Positions 46,507-55,419 of a stretch of DNA of 64,000 nucleotides are shown piece after piece; the stretch's first letter is position 1, and every line of letters begins with the position of its first letter. Both the position numbers and the translations under genes were made by a program. The stretch spans positions 1 through 64,000 of the forward strand of contig NZ_CP083951.1 in NCBI RefSeq assembly GCF_006440675.2, read 5' to 3'. The stretch comes from Mesorhizobium sp. B2-8-5 (GTDB lineage Bacteria; Pseudomonadota; Alphaproteobacteria; Rhizobiales; Rhizobiaceae). The notes under the pieces were generated by a model. It was not told the DNA's origin. It did not search any database and worked only from the letters and a program-made list of their open reading frames with translations.

Positions 46507-47760
46507 ATGACGAACGGGGTTGTGATTGTCGGTGCCGGCCATGCCGGCGTGCAGGCCGCAGCCAGCCTGCGCGATGAGGGCTATGAAGGGCCTGTCATCC
46601 TGATCGGCGACGAGAAGGAACTGCCCTATCACAAGCCGCCGCTGTCCAAGACCTTCATCAAGGACGCCGAGGCCAAGCCGCAGCCCCTGCGCGGCGAAGC
46701 GTTCTACACCGGCAACAACATCGATTACCGGCCGGGCGTGCGCATCGAGAGCATCTATGCCCGCGCGGGCCAGCTGAATGTTGCAGGCGGTGGAACGCTC
46801 GCCTTCGACCGGCTGGTGCTTGCCACCGGCTCGCGGCCGCGCCTGCTCAAGCTCGACGGCGCCGGCCTTGCCGGCGTGATCTCGCTACGCTCGCTGGCCG
46901 ATGCGCGGGCGATCCGCGAGCTCAGCGCGCAAAGCGAGGACGTGGTCATTCTCGGCGGCGGCTTCATCGGCCTGGAGATCGCGGCGACGCTAAGGGCCGC
47001 CGGCCGCAACGTCACCGTCGTCGAGGCCGTCGACCGGCTGCTTGGCCGCGCCGTGGCGCCTGTCATCGCCGCGCATGTGCGTCAGCGCCTGGAAGCGATC
47101 GGCGTGCGCATCCTGACCGGCACCACCATTGCCCGCCTCGAGGGCGAAGGCGGCCGCGTCTCGGCCGCGATCACGTCCGGCGGCGAGCGCTTGCCGGCGC
47201 AGATGGTCATCATCGGAATCGGCGTGGTGCCCAATGTCGAACTGGCGGAAGCCGCCGGCGTGGCTACCGGCAACGGCATCCGCGTCGACAAGCATATGCA
47301 AAGCTCCGTTCCCGAAATCCTCGCCATCGGCGACGCGGCCTCCTACAGGCACTGGTTCACAGGCGGCGACGTGCGGCTGGAATCGGTGCAGAACGCCACC
47401 GACCAGGCCAGGCTTGCAGCCCGCACCATCCTCGGCCATGCCGAGCCGTTCTCGGCCGTGCCGTGGTTCTGGTCGGATATCGGCGACATGAAGCTGCAGA
47501 TGGTGGGGCTGACGCAAGGCGGGGACAGCCACGTTGTGCTCGGCGATCTCGCCGACAACAAGTTCTCGATCTACCATTATGCCGGCGACCGGCTGCTCGG
47601 CATCGAATCCGTCAACCGTCCGGCCGACCATATGCTTGGCCGCAAGATGCTCGGCGCCGGCTTCTCGCCGGCGCCGCAGACGGTGGCAGGCGGGCCAGAT
47701 GCGCTGAAGGCGGCGCTCGCGGACTTCAGTCAGGACGAACCCACCAGGGCGGCGGGCTGA
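46507..47760 (+). CDS. FAD-dependent NAD(P)H-ferredoxin reductase
   Basis: The 417-residue product is a pyridine nucleotide-disulfide-type oxidoreductase of the ferredoxin/rubredoxin reductase group: FAD site VVIVGAGHAGVQAAASL at the start, NAD site VVILGGGFIGLEIAATL near residue 145, the AIGDAASYRHWF segment and a C-terminal reductase domain. No redox-active CxxC is seen, as expected for this group. The ATG at 46507 gives the family's normal start. It is divergent from the imelysin-bfd-bfr operon across the ICE box, so it could feed electrons to Bfd; that is inference. Confidence 0.87.
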   Translation: MTNGVVIVGAGHAGVQAAASLRDEGYEGPVILIGDEKELPYHKPPLSKTFIKDAEAKPQPLRGEAFYTGNNIDYRPGVRIESIYARAGQLNVAGGGTLAFDRLVLATGSRPRLLKLDGAGLAGVISLRSLADARAIRELSAQSEDVVILGGGFIGLEIAATLRAAGRNVTVVEAVDRLLGRAVAPVIAAHVRQRLEAIGVRILTGTTIARLEGEGGRVSAAITSGGERLPAQMVIIGIGVVPNVELAEAAGVATGNGIRVDKHMQSSVPEILAIGDAASYRHWFTGGDVRLESVQNATDQARLAARTILGHAEPFSAVPWFWSDIGDMKLQMVGLTQGGDSHVVLGDLADNKFSIYHYAGDRLLGIESVNRPADHMLGRKMLGAGFSPAPQTVAGGPDALKAALADFSQDEPTRAAG

Positions 47761-47842
47761 TTGTTCAATCCACTATGATGATAACAACGCTCGGGGGCGC
47801 GAAAGGACGCACCCACCAAGCCTTGGCAAAAGGCCATCGCCG

Positions 47843-47863
47843 AATTATCATAAATTGATAATT
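47843..47863 (+). promoter_or_regulatory. Operator-like palindrome of parD
   Basis: AATTATCA (47843-47850) and TGATAATT (47856-47863) are perfect complements with a five-base AT spacer, 26 bases before the parD start. AT-rich palindromes just upstream are the usual binding place of RHH antitoxins. Confidence 0.55.
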
Positions 47864-47888
47864 TCGGATAAAGCGAAAGATTTGCTCC

Positions 47889-48146
47889 GTGCCTGCAAGC
47901 TACAGCATTGGCTCCCGCTACGAGGCATTCGTGCGCGAGCTTGTCGAGAGTGGCCGCTACGCCAGTGCAAGCGAAGTCGTGCGCGATAGTCTGCGCCTGC
48001 TGGAGGAGCGTGAAGAGCACCGGCAGGCGAAGCTTGCTGCACTGCGTGAAGACATCCGCAAGGGTGTAGAGAGCGGACCAGCTATAACAGCCGACGACGT
48101 TTTCGATCGGCTGGAGAAAAGATACGCGGCGGAAAGCCGCAAATAA
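47889..48146 (+). CDS. parD: ParD-type antitoxin
   Basis: An 85-residue antitoxin of the ParDE family: SIGSRYEAFVRELVESGRYASASEVVRDSLRLLEEREEHRQAKLAALREDIRKGVESG, a ribbon-helix-helix followed by a toxin-binding helix. The GTG start gives the full domain. The stop overlaps the parE ATG by one base (TAATG), so translation is coupled. It probably represses its own promoter at the AT palindrome upstream. Confidence 0.92.
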   Translation: MPASYSIGSRYEAFVRELVESGRYASASEVVRDSLRLLEEREEHRQAKLAALREDIRKGVESGPAITADDVFDRLEKRYAAESRK

Positions 48147-48457
48147 TGGCTCTCAGTTTCGCGCCTGCCGCCGTGCAGGACATCGAAGAGATTGGCGATT
48201 ACATCCAAGCTGAAAATCCGGCGGCCGCCCGCCGCTTGATAGCGGCACTTCGAGTGCGATGCGACACCATCTTGGATGCACCACGTGGTGGCGCTCCCCG
48301 TTCCGAACTCTGGCGCGGCCTGCGTTCCGTCGCGTTCCAGAGATATGTCATCTTCTATACCGTCGAGCGTAACAATGTGCGCGTTGAGCGCATCCTGCAT
48401 GGCTCGCGCGACATCCAGGGCATTTTCGATGAAAGGAAAATGCCCAAGGATAGTTGA
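48146..48457 (+). CDS. parE: ParE-type toxin
   Basis: A 103-residue RelE/ParE-superfamily toxin: ALSFAPAAVQDIEEIGDYIQAENPAAARRLIAALRV and FQRYVIFYTVERNNVRVERILHGSRDIQGIF (the conserved LHGARD-like C-terminus). Family members inhibit DNA gyrase; this is inferred by homology. It is translated directly after parD. Confidence 0.91.
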   Translation: MALSFAPAAVQDIEEIGDYIQAENPAAARRLIAALRVRCDTILDAPRGGAPRSELWRGLRSVAFQRYVIFYTVERNNVRVERILHGSRDIQGIFDERKMPKDS

Positions 48458-48480
48458 AGCCGACACTCTGACAACTTCGA

Positions 48481-49758
48481 TCAGGCCGCCCGTGCGTCGC
48501 GGATCGAGGTTTCCAGGATATCCAGCGCCTCGGTCATGACTCCGTCCTGGATGGTGATGGGCGACAGGAAGCGAATGACGTTGGCGTAGACGCCGCAGGT
48601 GAGCAGGATGAGGCCCTTGTCCAGCGCCTTCAGCCTGACCGCATTGGCGAACTCCGCCGAGGGCAGGCCCTTCTTCACGTCGTTGAATTCGACGGCGTTC
48701 ATGAAGCCCGGGCCGCGGATGTCGACGATCTCCGGCACGTCGTCGCGGATCGAGTCCAGCCGCTGCTTCAGCCTGGCGCCGAGGGCATTGGCGCGGTCGC
48801 AAAGCTTCTCCTCGTCGATCACGTCGAGCACGGCGTGCGCGGCGGCGACGCCGATCGGGCTGCCGCCATAGGTGCCGCCGAGCCCGCCGGGGCCGGGCGC
48901 GTCCATGATCTCGGCGCGGCCGGTGACGGCCGAGAGCGGAAAGCCGCCGGCGAGGCTCTTGGCCATGGTGGTGAGATCGGGCGCCACGTCATGATGATCC
49001 ATGGCAAACATCTTGCCGGTGCGGGCAAAGCCGGTCTGCACCTCGTCGGCGACGAGCAGGATGCCATGCTGGTCGCAGATCTTGCGCAGCGCCGTCATGA
49101 AGTCGCGCGGCGCTTCGTAGAAGCCGCCCTCGCCCTGCACCGGCTCGACGATGATGGCCGCGACGCGGCCTGGATCGACATCGGCCTTGAACAGCTTGTC
49201 GAGCGCGGCGAGCGAATCGGCGACCGAAACGCCGTGCAGCGCGACCGGGAACGGCGCATGGAAGACATCGGCTGGCATGGCGCCGAAGCCGACCTTGTAG
49301 GGCACGACCTTGCCGGTCAGCGCCATGCCCATGAAGGTGCGGCCGTGGAAGCCGCCGGAAAAGGCGATGACCGCCTGACGGCCGGTGGCGCTGCGGGCGA
49401 TCTTGATGGCGTTCTCGACCGCCTCGGCGCCGGTGGTGACGAAGATCGTCTTCTTGTCGAACTTGCCGGGCAGCATGCCATTCAGCCGCTCGGCGAGATG
49501 CACGTAGCTCTCATAGGGCACGACCTGGTGGCAGGTGTGGGTGAAGCGGTCGAGCTGCGCCTTGACGGCCTCGATCACCTTCGGATGGCGATGGCCGGTG
49601 TTGACCACGGCGATGCCGGAAGAGAAGTCGATGTAGCGGCGGCCCTCGACGTCCCAGATTTCCGAATTCTCGGCGCGATCGGCATAGATCTGCGTCGTCA
49701 TGCCGACGCCGCGCGAGATCGACTGGTTCTTGCGTTCGGAAATGGCTGAATTCTTCAT
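48481..49758 (-). CDS. gabT: 4-aminobutyrate aminotransferase
   Basis: GabT transfers the amino group of GABA to 2-oxoglutarate, giving succinate semialdehyde. The 425-residue class-III aminotransferase has GIAVVNTGHRHPKV near the start, LLVADEVQTGFARTGKMFA and the PLP-lysine in TMAKSLAGGFPLSAVTGR near residue 270. The ATG at 49758 follows a GAGGGA Shine-Dalgarno; the earlier frame to 49779 is not supported. It lies downstream of the peptide transporter on the same strand. Confidence 0.9.
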   Translation of the reverse strand: MKNSAISERKNQSISRGVGMTTQIYADRAENSEIWDVEGRRYIDFSSGIAVVNTGHRHPKVIEAVKAQLDRFTHTCHQVVPYESYVHLAERLNGMLPGKFDKKTIFVTTGAEAVENAIKIARSATGRQAVIAFSGGFHGRTFMGMALTGKVVPYKVGFGAMPADVFHAPFPVALHGVSVADSLAALDKLFKADVDPGRVAAIIVEPVQGEGGFYEAPRDFMTALRKICDQHGILLVADEVQTGFARTGKMFAMDHHDVAPDLTTMAKSLAGGFPLSAVTGRAEIMDAPGPGGLGGTYGGSPIGVAAAHAVLDVIDEEKLCDRANALGARLKQRLDSIRDDVPEIVDIRGPGFMNAVEFNDVKKGLPSAEFANAVRLKALDKGLILLTCGVYANVIRFLSPITIQDGVMTEALDILETSIRDARAA

Positions 49759-49934
49759 CTCATCCCTCAATCGGGCCATCCTTCATCGAGACTGGCCCGT
49801 TCTTGTTGGTGCCGCTGCAGGCCTCTTCTGACCTTATTTCACGTTTTGCTCAAGTCGGCACCATGGCCCAGTCGATTGGGCCTGCCCCAGACCCCGATAA
49901 CACCTGGGCAGGAACGCGGCTTGGCAATTGAGAG

Positions 49935-50681
49935 CTAGACCCTTACAAACCCCTCGCTCGCCCTGAGCAGATTGCGCGTATAGTCCGCACTGACGCGATG
50001 CCCGATCAGCTGGCTCGCGGTCAGGGTCTCCACCGCCTCGCCATTCTGCATCACCATCAGCCGCTCGCACATATGGGTGATGATGGCGAGGTCGTGGCTG
50101 ACCATCAGGAAGGTGAGCTTGCGACGGCGGCGCACCTCTTCCAGAAGATTCAGCACCTCCGCCTGCACGGACGCGTCGAGCGCCGAGGTCGGCTCGTCGA
50201 GCAAAAGGATCGAGGGTTCCAGGATCAGCGCCCGGGCAATGGCGACGCGCTGGCGCTGGCCGCCGGAGAGCTGGTGCGCGTAGCGGAAGCGAAAACCGGT
50301 GCCGAGGCCGACCTCGTCCAGCGCGCGCTCGATGCGCTTCTCGCCGTCGGCAATGCCATGGATCGCGAGGGGCTCCTGCAGCAGGCGGTCGACCGTCTGG
50401 CGCGGATGCAGCGAGCCATAGGGATCCTGGAACACCATCTGCACATCGCGGTAAAAAGCCTTGTCGCGGGTCTTGCCAAGGGGCTTGCCGTTGACAGAGA
50501 TGGCGCCCGACGCGACCGGCGCCAGGCCGGTGATGGCCCTCAGCAGCGTCGACTTGCCGGAACCGCTCTCCCCGACGAGACCGTAGGATTCGCCTTCCCT
50601 CACTTCGAGGCTTACGCCCTTCAGCGCGCGAAAACGGTCGAAGACCACTTCCAGCCCTTCGACAGCGATGGAAGCCGTCAT
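49935..50681 (-). CDS. Peptide ABC transporter ATPase (DppF/OppF type)
   Basis: The 248-residue ATPase has Walker A GESGSGKST, the Q-loop MVFQDPYGSLHPRQTV typical of OppF, signature LSGGQRQR and Walker B LLLDEPTSALD. It lacks the C-terminal peptide-transporter extension of longer OppF proteins. It overlaps the upstream ATPase gene by four bases and is the last gene of the five-gene operon (SBP, two permeases, two ATPases). Dipeptide-like substrates are suggested by family only. Confidence 0.93.
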   Translation of the reverse strand: MTASIAVEGLEVVFDRFRALKGVSLEVREGESYGLVGESGSGKSTLLRAITGLAPVASGAISVNGKPLGKTRDKAFYRDVQMVFQDPYGSLHPRQTVDRLLQEPLAIHGIADGEKRIERALDEVGLGTGFRFRYAHQLSGGQRQRVAIARALILEPSILLLDEPTSALDASVQAEVLNLLEEVRRRRKLTFLMVSHDLAIITHMCERLMVMQNGEAVETLTASQLIGHRVSADYTRNLLRASEGFVRV

Positions 50682-51514
50682 GCCGCCCACTCCGGCTTGC
50701 GGTCGAGCACCGGCAGCGGATGGCGCTCGAAGCCGATCCTCGGCATGCAGTTGAGCAGGCCGCGCGTGTAGGGGTGCCGGGCGTCGCGCAGTTCGGAAGC
50801 CTTGATCTGCTCGACCACCTTGCCGGCATACATGACGACGACGCGGTCGCAAAAGGAGGAGACCAGGCGCAGATCGTGCGAGATGAAGATCAGCCCCATG
50901 CCGCGCTCGGCGACGAGCTTGTCGAGGATCTTGAGCACGTCGAGCTGCACGGTGACGTCGAGCGCCGAGGTCGGCTCGTCGGCGATCATCAGCTCCGGCC
51001 CGGCGATCAGCATCATGGCGATCATGGCGCGCTGGCCCATGCCACCCGAGACCTCGTGCGGATAGAGGTCGAAGACGCGGGCCGGATCGCGAATCTGCAC
51101 CGCCCGCAGCATTTCCAGCGCGCGCTCGCGCGCCTCGGCCCTGGAGACCTTTTCATGCGTGCGCAGCGTCTCGACGATCTGGCGCCCGATGGTCATCACC
51201 GGATCGAGAGAATATTTGGGATCCTGCAGGATCATGGCGACGCGGTTTCCCCGCAGCGCGCGGCGCTGGCGGGGCGATATGGAGAGCAGATCAATGCCGT
51301 CGAAGGCGAGCTTCTTCGCCGAAACCTCGGCCTGCGGCGGGGTGAGGCCCATGATGGCGCGGCCGGTCTGCGATTTGCCGGAGCCGCTCTCTCCGACGAT
51401 GCCCAGCCGCTCGCGGCCGAGCGAGAACGAGACGCCACGCACGGCCTGCACGAGGCCGGTGCGGGTCGGGAAGGTGACGCGCAGGTCGTCGACGTCGAGA
51501 AGCGTGTCGCTCAT
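50678..51514 (-). CDS. Peptide ABC transporter ATPase (DppD/OppD type)
   Basis: The 278-residue ATPase has Walker A GESGSGKSQ, the signature VSGGMGQRAMIAMML, Walker B LMIADEPTSALDVT and a C-terminal YTRGLLNCMP motif, typical of the OppD/DppD partner. The signature second position is Met instead of the common Gln-rich form, within the family range. The start (ATG 51514) overlaps the permease stop by four bases. Confidence 0.93.
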   Translation of the reverse strand: MSDTLLDVDDLRVTFPTRTGLVQAVRGVSFSLGRERLGIVGESGSGKSQTGRAIMGLTPPQAEVSAKKLAFDGIDLLSISPRQRRALRGNRVAMILQDPKYSLDPVMTIGRQIVETLRTHEKVSRAEARERALEMLRAVQIRDPARVFDLYPHEVSGGMGQRAMIAMMLIAGPELMIADEPTSALDVTVQLDVLKILDKLVAERGMGLIFISHDLRLVSSFCDRVVVMYAGKVVEQIKASELRDARHPYTRGLLNCMPRIGFERHPLPVLDRKPEWAA

Positions 51515-52431
51515 TGGTCGCCGCTCCGGGGGTCGAGCGCGTCGCGAAGACCGTCGCCCAGCAGGTTGAAGCCGAGGCTGACGACAAGGATCGCGGCACC
51601 AGGTGCGGCGGCAACCCACCACTGATCGAGGATGAAGCGGCGGCCGGACGCGATCATCGCGCCCCATTCCGGCAGCGGCGGCTGCGCGCCGAGGCCGAGG
51701 AAGCCAAGGCCGGCGGCAGTCAGGATGATGCCGGCCATGTCGAGCGTCACGCGGATGATCAGCGAGGAGATGCAGAGCGGCATGATGTGGCGCAGCACGA
51801 TGCGGAAGGGCGAAGCGCCCATCAGCTGCACCGCCTTGATGTAGTCGGAGTTGCGCACCGTCAGCGTTTCCGCACGGGCAATGCGCGCGTAAGGCGGCCA
51901 GGAGGTGATAGCGATCGCGATTACCGCGTTCTCGATGCCGGGTCCGAGCGCCGCGACGAAGGCGAGCGCCAGCACCAGCTTCGGAAAGGCCAGGAAAATA
52001 TCGGTGATGCGCATCAGGATCGTGTCGGTCCAGCCGCCGGCATAACCGGCGATCGTGCCGACCAGCAGGCCGATGGGCGCGGCGATGATGGCGACGAGGA
52101 TCACCACATAAAGCGTCCAGCGCGAGCCATAGACGATACGCGAATAGATGTCGCGGCCGAGGTCGTCGGTGCCGAACCAATGCTCGGCGCCGGGCGGCAG
52201 CAGGCGGGCGTTCTTCAGATCGCCGATGGTGGGCGAATAGGGCGCCAGCACATCGGCAAAGGCGGCGACCACCAGCAACGCGATGATGATCAGCATGCCG
52301 ACCAGCGCCAGCCGATTGGCGGAGAAGCGCCGCCAGGCGACATAGGCGCGGCCGAGCCTTGCCTGCAGGCGCGAGGCCGGCCGGTCGCTGAGCAGCCACG
52401 CGCGCCTGGATTGGATGGTTTCAGCGCTCAT
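51511..52431 (-). CDS. Peptide ABC transporter permease (DppC/OppC type)
   Basis: The 306-residue permease has six membrane segments and the OppC N-terminal region, with the binding-protein-dependent transport EAA-type loop (SDYIKAVQLMGASPFRIVLRHIMP). The GTDDLGRDIYSRIVYGSRWTLYV segment is typical of DppC. It overlaps both neighbours by four bases. Confidence 0.93.
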   Translation of the reverse strand: MSAETIQSRRAWLLSDRPASRLQARLGRAYVAWRRFSANRLALVGMLIIIALLVVAAFADVLAPYSPTIGDLKNARLLPPGAEHWFGTDDLGRDIYSRIVYGSRWTLYVVILVAIIAAPIGLLVGTIAGYAGGWTDTILMRITDIFLAFPKLVLALAFVAALGPGIENAVIAIAITSWPPYARIARAETLTVRNSDYIKAVQLMGASPFRIVLRHIMPLCISSLIIRVTLDMAGIILTAAGLGFLGLGAQPPLPEWGAMIASGRRFILDQWWVAAAPGAAILVVSLGFNLLGDGLRDALDPRSGDQ

Positions 52432-53495
52432 CCGGCCTTCGTCCTTGGATCGAGCAGCCGGTAGAGCAGATCGGACAGAAGGTTGATGGCGATGAAGACC
52501 GAGCCGATGGCGATGGTGCCGCCGAGCACGGCGTTCATGTCGGCGTTCTGCAGCGAATTGGTGATGTAGAGGCCGATGCCCGGCCAGGAGAAGACGGTCT
52601 CGGTCAGCACCGAACCCTCGAGCAGGTTGGCGTAGGAAAGCGCGATCACCGTCACCATCGGCACGGCAGCGTTGCGCAGCGCGTGGCCCCAGATGATGCG
52701 ACCTTCCGACAGGCCCTTGGCGCGCGCCGCGACGATGTATTCCTGCGCCAGCTCGTTCAGCATGAAGGAGCGGGTCATGCGGCTGATATAGGCGAGTGAC
52801 AGATAGCCAAGCAGCGCGGCCGGCAGGACGATGTGGCGCCAGGCGTCGTAGAAGACGTCCCACTGCCCCTGGATCGCGGCATCGAGCAGGTAGAAGCCGG
52901 TAATCGGCGTGAATGTGTATTCGTAGACGACGTCGAGCCGCGCCGGAAAGGCGATCCATTGCAGCTTGGCGTAGAACAGCACCAGCCCGAGCAGGCCAAG
53001 CCAGAAGATCGGTACCGAATAGCCTATGAGACCGACGACGCGCGCGACCTGGTCGATCAGGCTGCCGCGCTTGACCGCGGCCAGCACGCCGAGCGGCACG
53101 CCGATGACGGCGCCGATGATCGTGCCCAGCGTCGCCAACTCGATGGTCGCCGGGAAGACGCGGCGGATATCGGACATCACCGGATTGGTGGTCAGCACCG
53201 AAGTGCCGAAGTCGCCGCTCAGCGCATTTTTGACATAGATGTAGAACTGTTCGATCCAGGGCAGGTCGAGGCCCATTTCGCGGCGCGTGCGCTCGACCAC
53301 GGCCGTGGGCGCACGGTCGCCGAGGACGGCCAGAACCGGATCGATCGGGATGACGCGGCCGATGAAGAAGGTCACCGCGAGAAGACCGAGATAGGTCGTC
53401 ACCGCGATGACCAGGAAGCGGCCGAGCGACGATAGGACGGCGACGGCGCGGGCGCTGCCGCGCCCCGCCGCCACCTGATTGTCAGCTACGCTCAC
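52428..53495 (-). CDS. Peptide ABC transporter permease (DppB/OppB type)
   Basis: The 355-residue permease has six membrane segments and an EAA-type loop (QEYIVAARAKGLSEGRIIWGHALRNA). The VAFFIGRVIPIDPVLAVLG-like N-terminus and PIFWLGLLGLVLFYAKLQWIAFP segment are typical of DppB. It starts 18 bases after the binding-protein gene and overlaps dppC by four bases. Confidence 0.93.
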   Translation of the reverse strand: MSVADNQVAAGRGSARAVAVLSSLGRFLVIAVTTYLGLLAVTFFIGRVIPIDPVLAVLGDRAPTAVVERTRREMGLDLPWIEQFYIYVKNALSGDFGTSVLTTNPVMSDIRRVFPATIELATLGTIIGAVIGVPLGVLAAVKRGSLIDQVARVVGLIGYSVPIFWLGLLGLVLFYAKLQWIAFPARLDVVYEYTFTPITGFYLLDAAIQGQWDVFYDAWRHIVLPAALLGYLSLAYISRMTRSFMLNELAQEYIVAARAKGLSEGRIIWGHALRNAAVPMVTVIALSYANLLEGSVLTETVFSWPGIGLYITNSLQNADMNAVLGGTIAIGSVFIAINLLSDLLYRLLDPRTKAG

Positions 53496-53513
53496 GCGGC
53501 GGATCCGCCGGCG

Positions 53514-55151
53514 CTATTCCTTGGAAACCGCGCCGACAAAATTGGTGTCGAAGCTCGGGCCGAGCGCAAAGCCCTTGAGGTTCTTGCGCAGCCCGGCCAC
53601 TTCCAGCTGCTGATGGATGATGACGAACGGGCTGGTGTCGAGGATCTTCTGCTGCAGGTCCTTGTACATATCGGCGCGCTTGCCCGAATCCTTCTCCAGC
53701 AGCGCCGCCTCGGTTTCCTTGGTCAGGTCCGGGATGTCCCAGGCATTGCGCCAGGCCAGCGTCTTGATCTTGGCGTCGTCGGAATTGTCCGGGTTCGAGG
53801 CGAATGTCTGGGCGTTGGAGTTCGGATCGAAATAGTCCTGGCCCCACTGGCCGATATAGATGTCGTGGTTGCGGGCGCGGTATTTGGTCAGCGTCTGCTT
53901 ACCATCTCCGGGAATGATCTCCAGTCGGATGCCGCCCTGGCCGAGCGTCTGCTGGATCGATTCCGCCATGCCCGTGGTCGGCTGTCCGGTGCGCACGTCC
54001 ATGGTCACCTTGAAGCCATCCGGCACGCCCGCCTTGGCGAGCAATTCCTTGGCCTTGGCGACATCGAATTTGAAGGGATTGTCATCCATCGCGCCGAGGT
54101 CGCCCTTGGGCAGGAAGGACTGGTGGATTTCGCCGATGCCCTTGAGGATGGTCGAGCCCAGCGCATCGTAGTCGACCAGATATTTGAACGCCTGCCGCAC
54201 CTCCGGCTTGGCAAGCGTCGGGTTCTTCTGGTTGAGGCTGATGTAATAGACCGTGCCCTTCGGCGCGCTGGTGGTGGTGAGATCGGCGTTCTTGGCGATG
54301 GCGTCGAGATCGTTCGGCTCGAGGTTGCGGGCGACGTCGATATCGCCGGCCTCGAGCGCTAGGCGCTGCGCCGAGCTTTCCTTCATGTTGCGGTAGATGA
54401 TGCGGGCAAGCTTGGCCTTCTCGCCATTGTAATTGTCGTTGCGCTCCATGACGACGGCCTCGTTGGCGCGCCACTCACGCAGCTTGTACTGGCCCGAGCC
54501 CGCATAGCCGGTCTTCAGCCAGGCATTGCCGAAGTCGTTGTCCCATTTGTAGTCGGCGCTCGGCGTGACGGCGGCGACATGTTCCTTGACCAGCTTGGCG
54601 TCGACGACCGAGGCGACCGTGGCCGACAGGCAGTTCAGCACGAAGCTCGGTGCGTAGGGTTTGTCGACGACGAACTGGAAGGTGGTGTCGTCGACGGCCT
54701 TGGCTTTTTCGGTGACATTGTCGCCGGTGATGCCGAACTGGTTGATGATGAAAGCCGGGCTCTTGTCGAGCTTGATGGCGCGTTCGAAGGAATAGGCGAC
54801 ATCGGTCGCGGTTATCGGGTTGCCGGACGCGAACTTCATGCCGGGCTTGAGCTTGAATGTGTAGGTCAGGCCGTCGTCGGAAACGGTCCAGCTCTCGGCA
54901 AGGTCGCCCTTGACCTTGGACGTGTCGCTGAGGTCGAGACGAACCAGGAGATCATAGGTGTTGCCGGTGACCTCGGCCGTCGACAACTCGAACGCTTCGC
55001 CCGGGTCCATCGAGATGATGTCGTCGATGGCAAAGCCCTCGACCAGCGTATCGGCGGGCGTGACCGCGAAGGCGGGCGCGACGAGCAGCGCGGACAGCGC
55101 GGCGCCCGCAAGCAAGGCGCGAGAGCGGAGAGCAAACTTTTCCAGCATCAT
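53514..55151 (-). CDS. Peptide ABC transporter substrate-binding protein (family 5)
   Basis: The 545-residue protein has a cleavable signal (ALRSRALLAGAALSALLVAPAFAV) and the SBP-5 features ESWTVSDDGLTYTFKLKPGMKFASG and YTSLNQKNPTLAKPEVRQAFKYLVD-like motifs. There is no lipobox, so it is a soluble periplasmic protein. It is the first gene of the transporter operon and gives it its substrate range, which cannot be read from sequence; dipeptides or opines are possible. Confidence 0.93.
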   Translation of the reverse strand: MMLEKFALRSRALLAGAALSALLVAPAFAVTPADTLVEGFAIDDIISMDPGEAFELSTAEVTGNTYDLLVRLDLSDTSKVKGDLAESWTVSDDGLTYTFKLKPGMKFASGNPITATDVAYSFERAIKLDKSPAFIINQFGITGDNVTEKAKAVDDTTFQFVVDKPYAPSFVLNCLSATVASVVDAKLVKEHVAAVTPSADYKWDNDFGNAWLKTGYAGSGQYKLREWRANEAVVMERNDNYNGEKAKLARIIYRNMKESSAQRLALEAGDIDVARNLEPNDLDAIAKNADLTTTSAPKGTVYYISLNQKNPTLAKPEVRQAFKYLVDYDALGSTILKGIGEIHQSFLPKGDLGAMDDNPFKFDVAKAKELLAKAGVPDGFKVTMDVRTGQPTTGMAESIQQTLGQGGIRLEIIPGDGKQTLTKYRARNHDIYIGQWGQDYFDPNSNAQTFASNPDNSDDAKIKTLAWRNAWDIPDLTKETEAALLEKDSGKRADMYKDLQQKILDTSPFVIIHQQLEVAGLRKNLKGFALGPSFDTNFVGAVSKE

Positions 55152-55419
55152 GGTGATCGTTCCCTGTCTTGTTGACCTGAGTTCCCGGCTCAGGGCTGTA
55201 TTGTTCTTTGCAAGGCCAGCGGCGGCTTTGACCGCTTACCGTCGTGTTTTTTGTCCAGTTGGTCAACTCCCTATTCGACGGCGCACCAAAGCGGCAACGC
55301 GCCTGTGCGAGACACCGTATCGGACCAGACGAGCCGCCATGAGTCGACCCATGCGCCAGCCGATTGAAGCCGCCGATCCGCAAAAATCTGCCAGGGGTCG
55401 CGCTTTCGGGAGACAGCCG

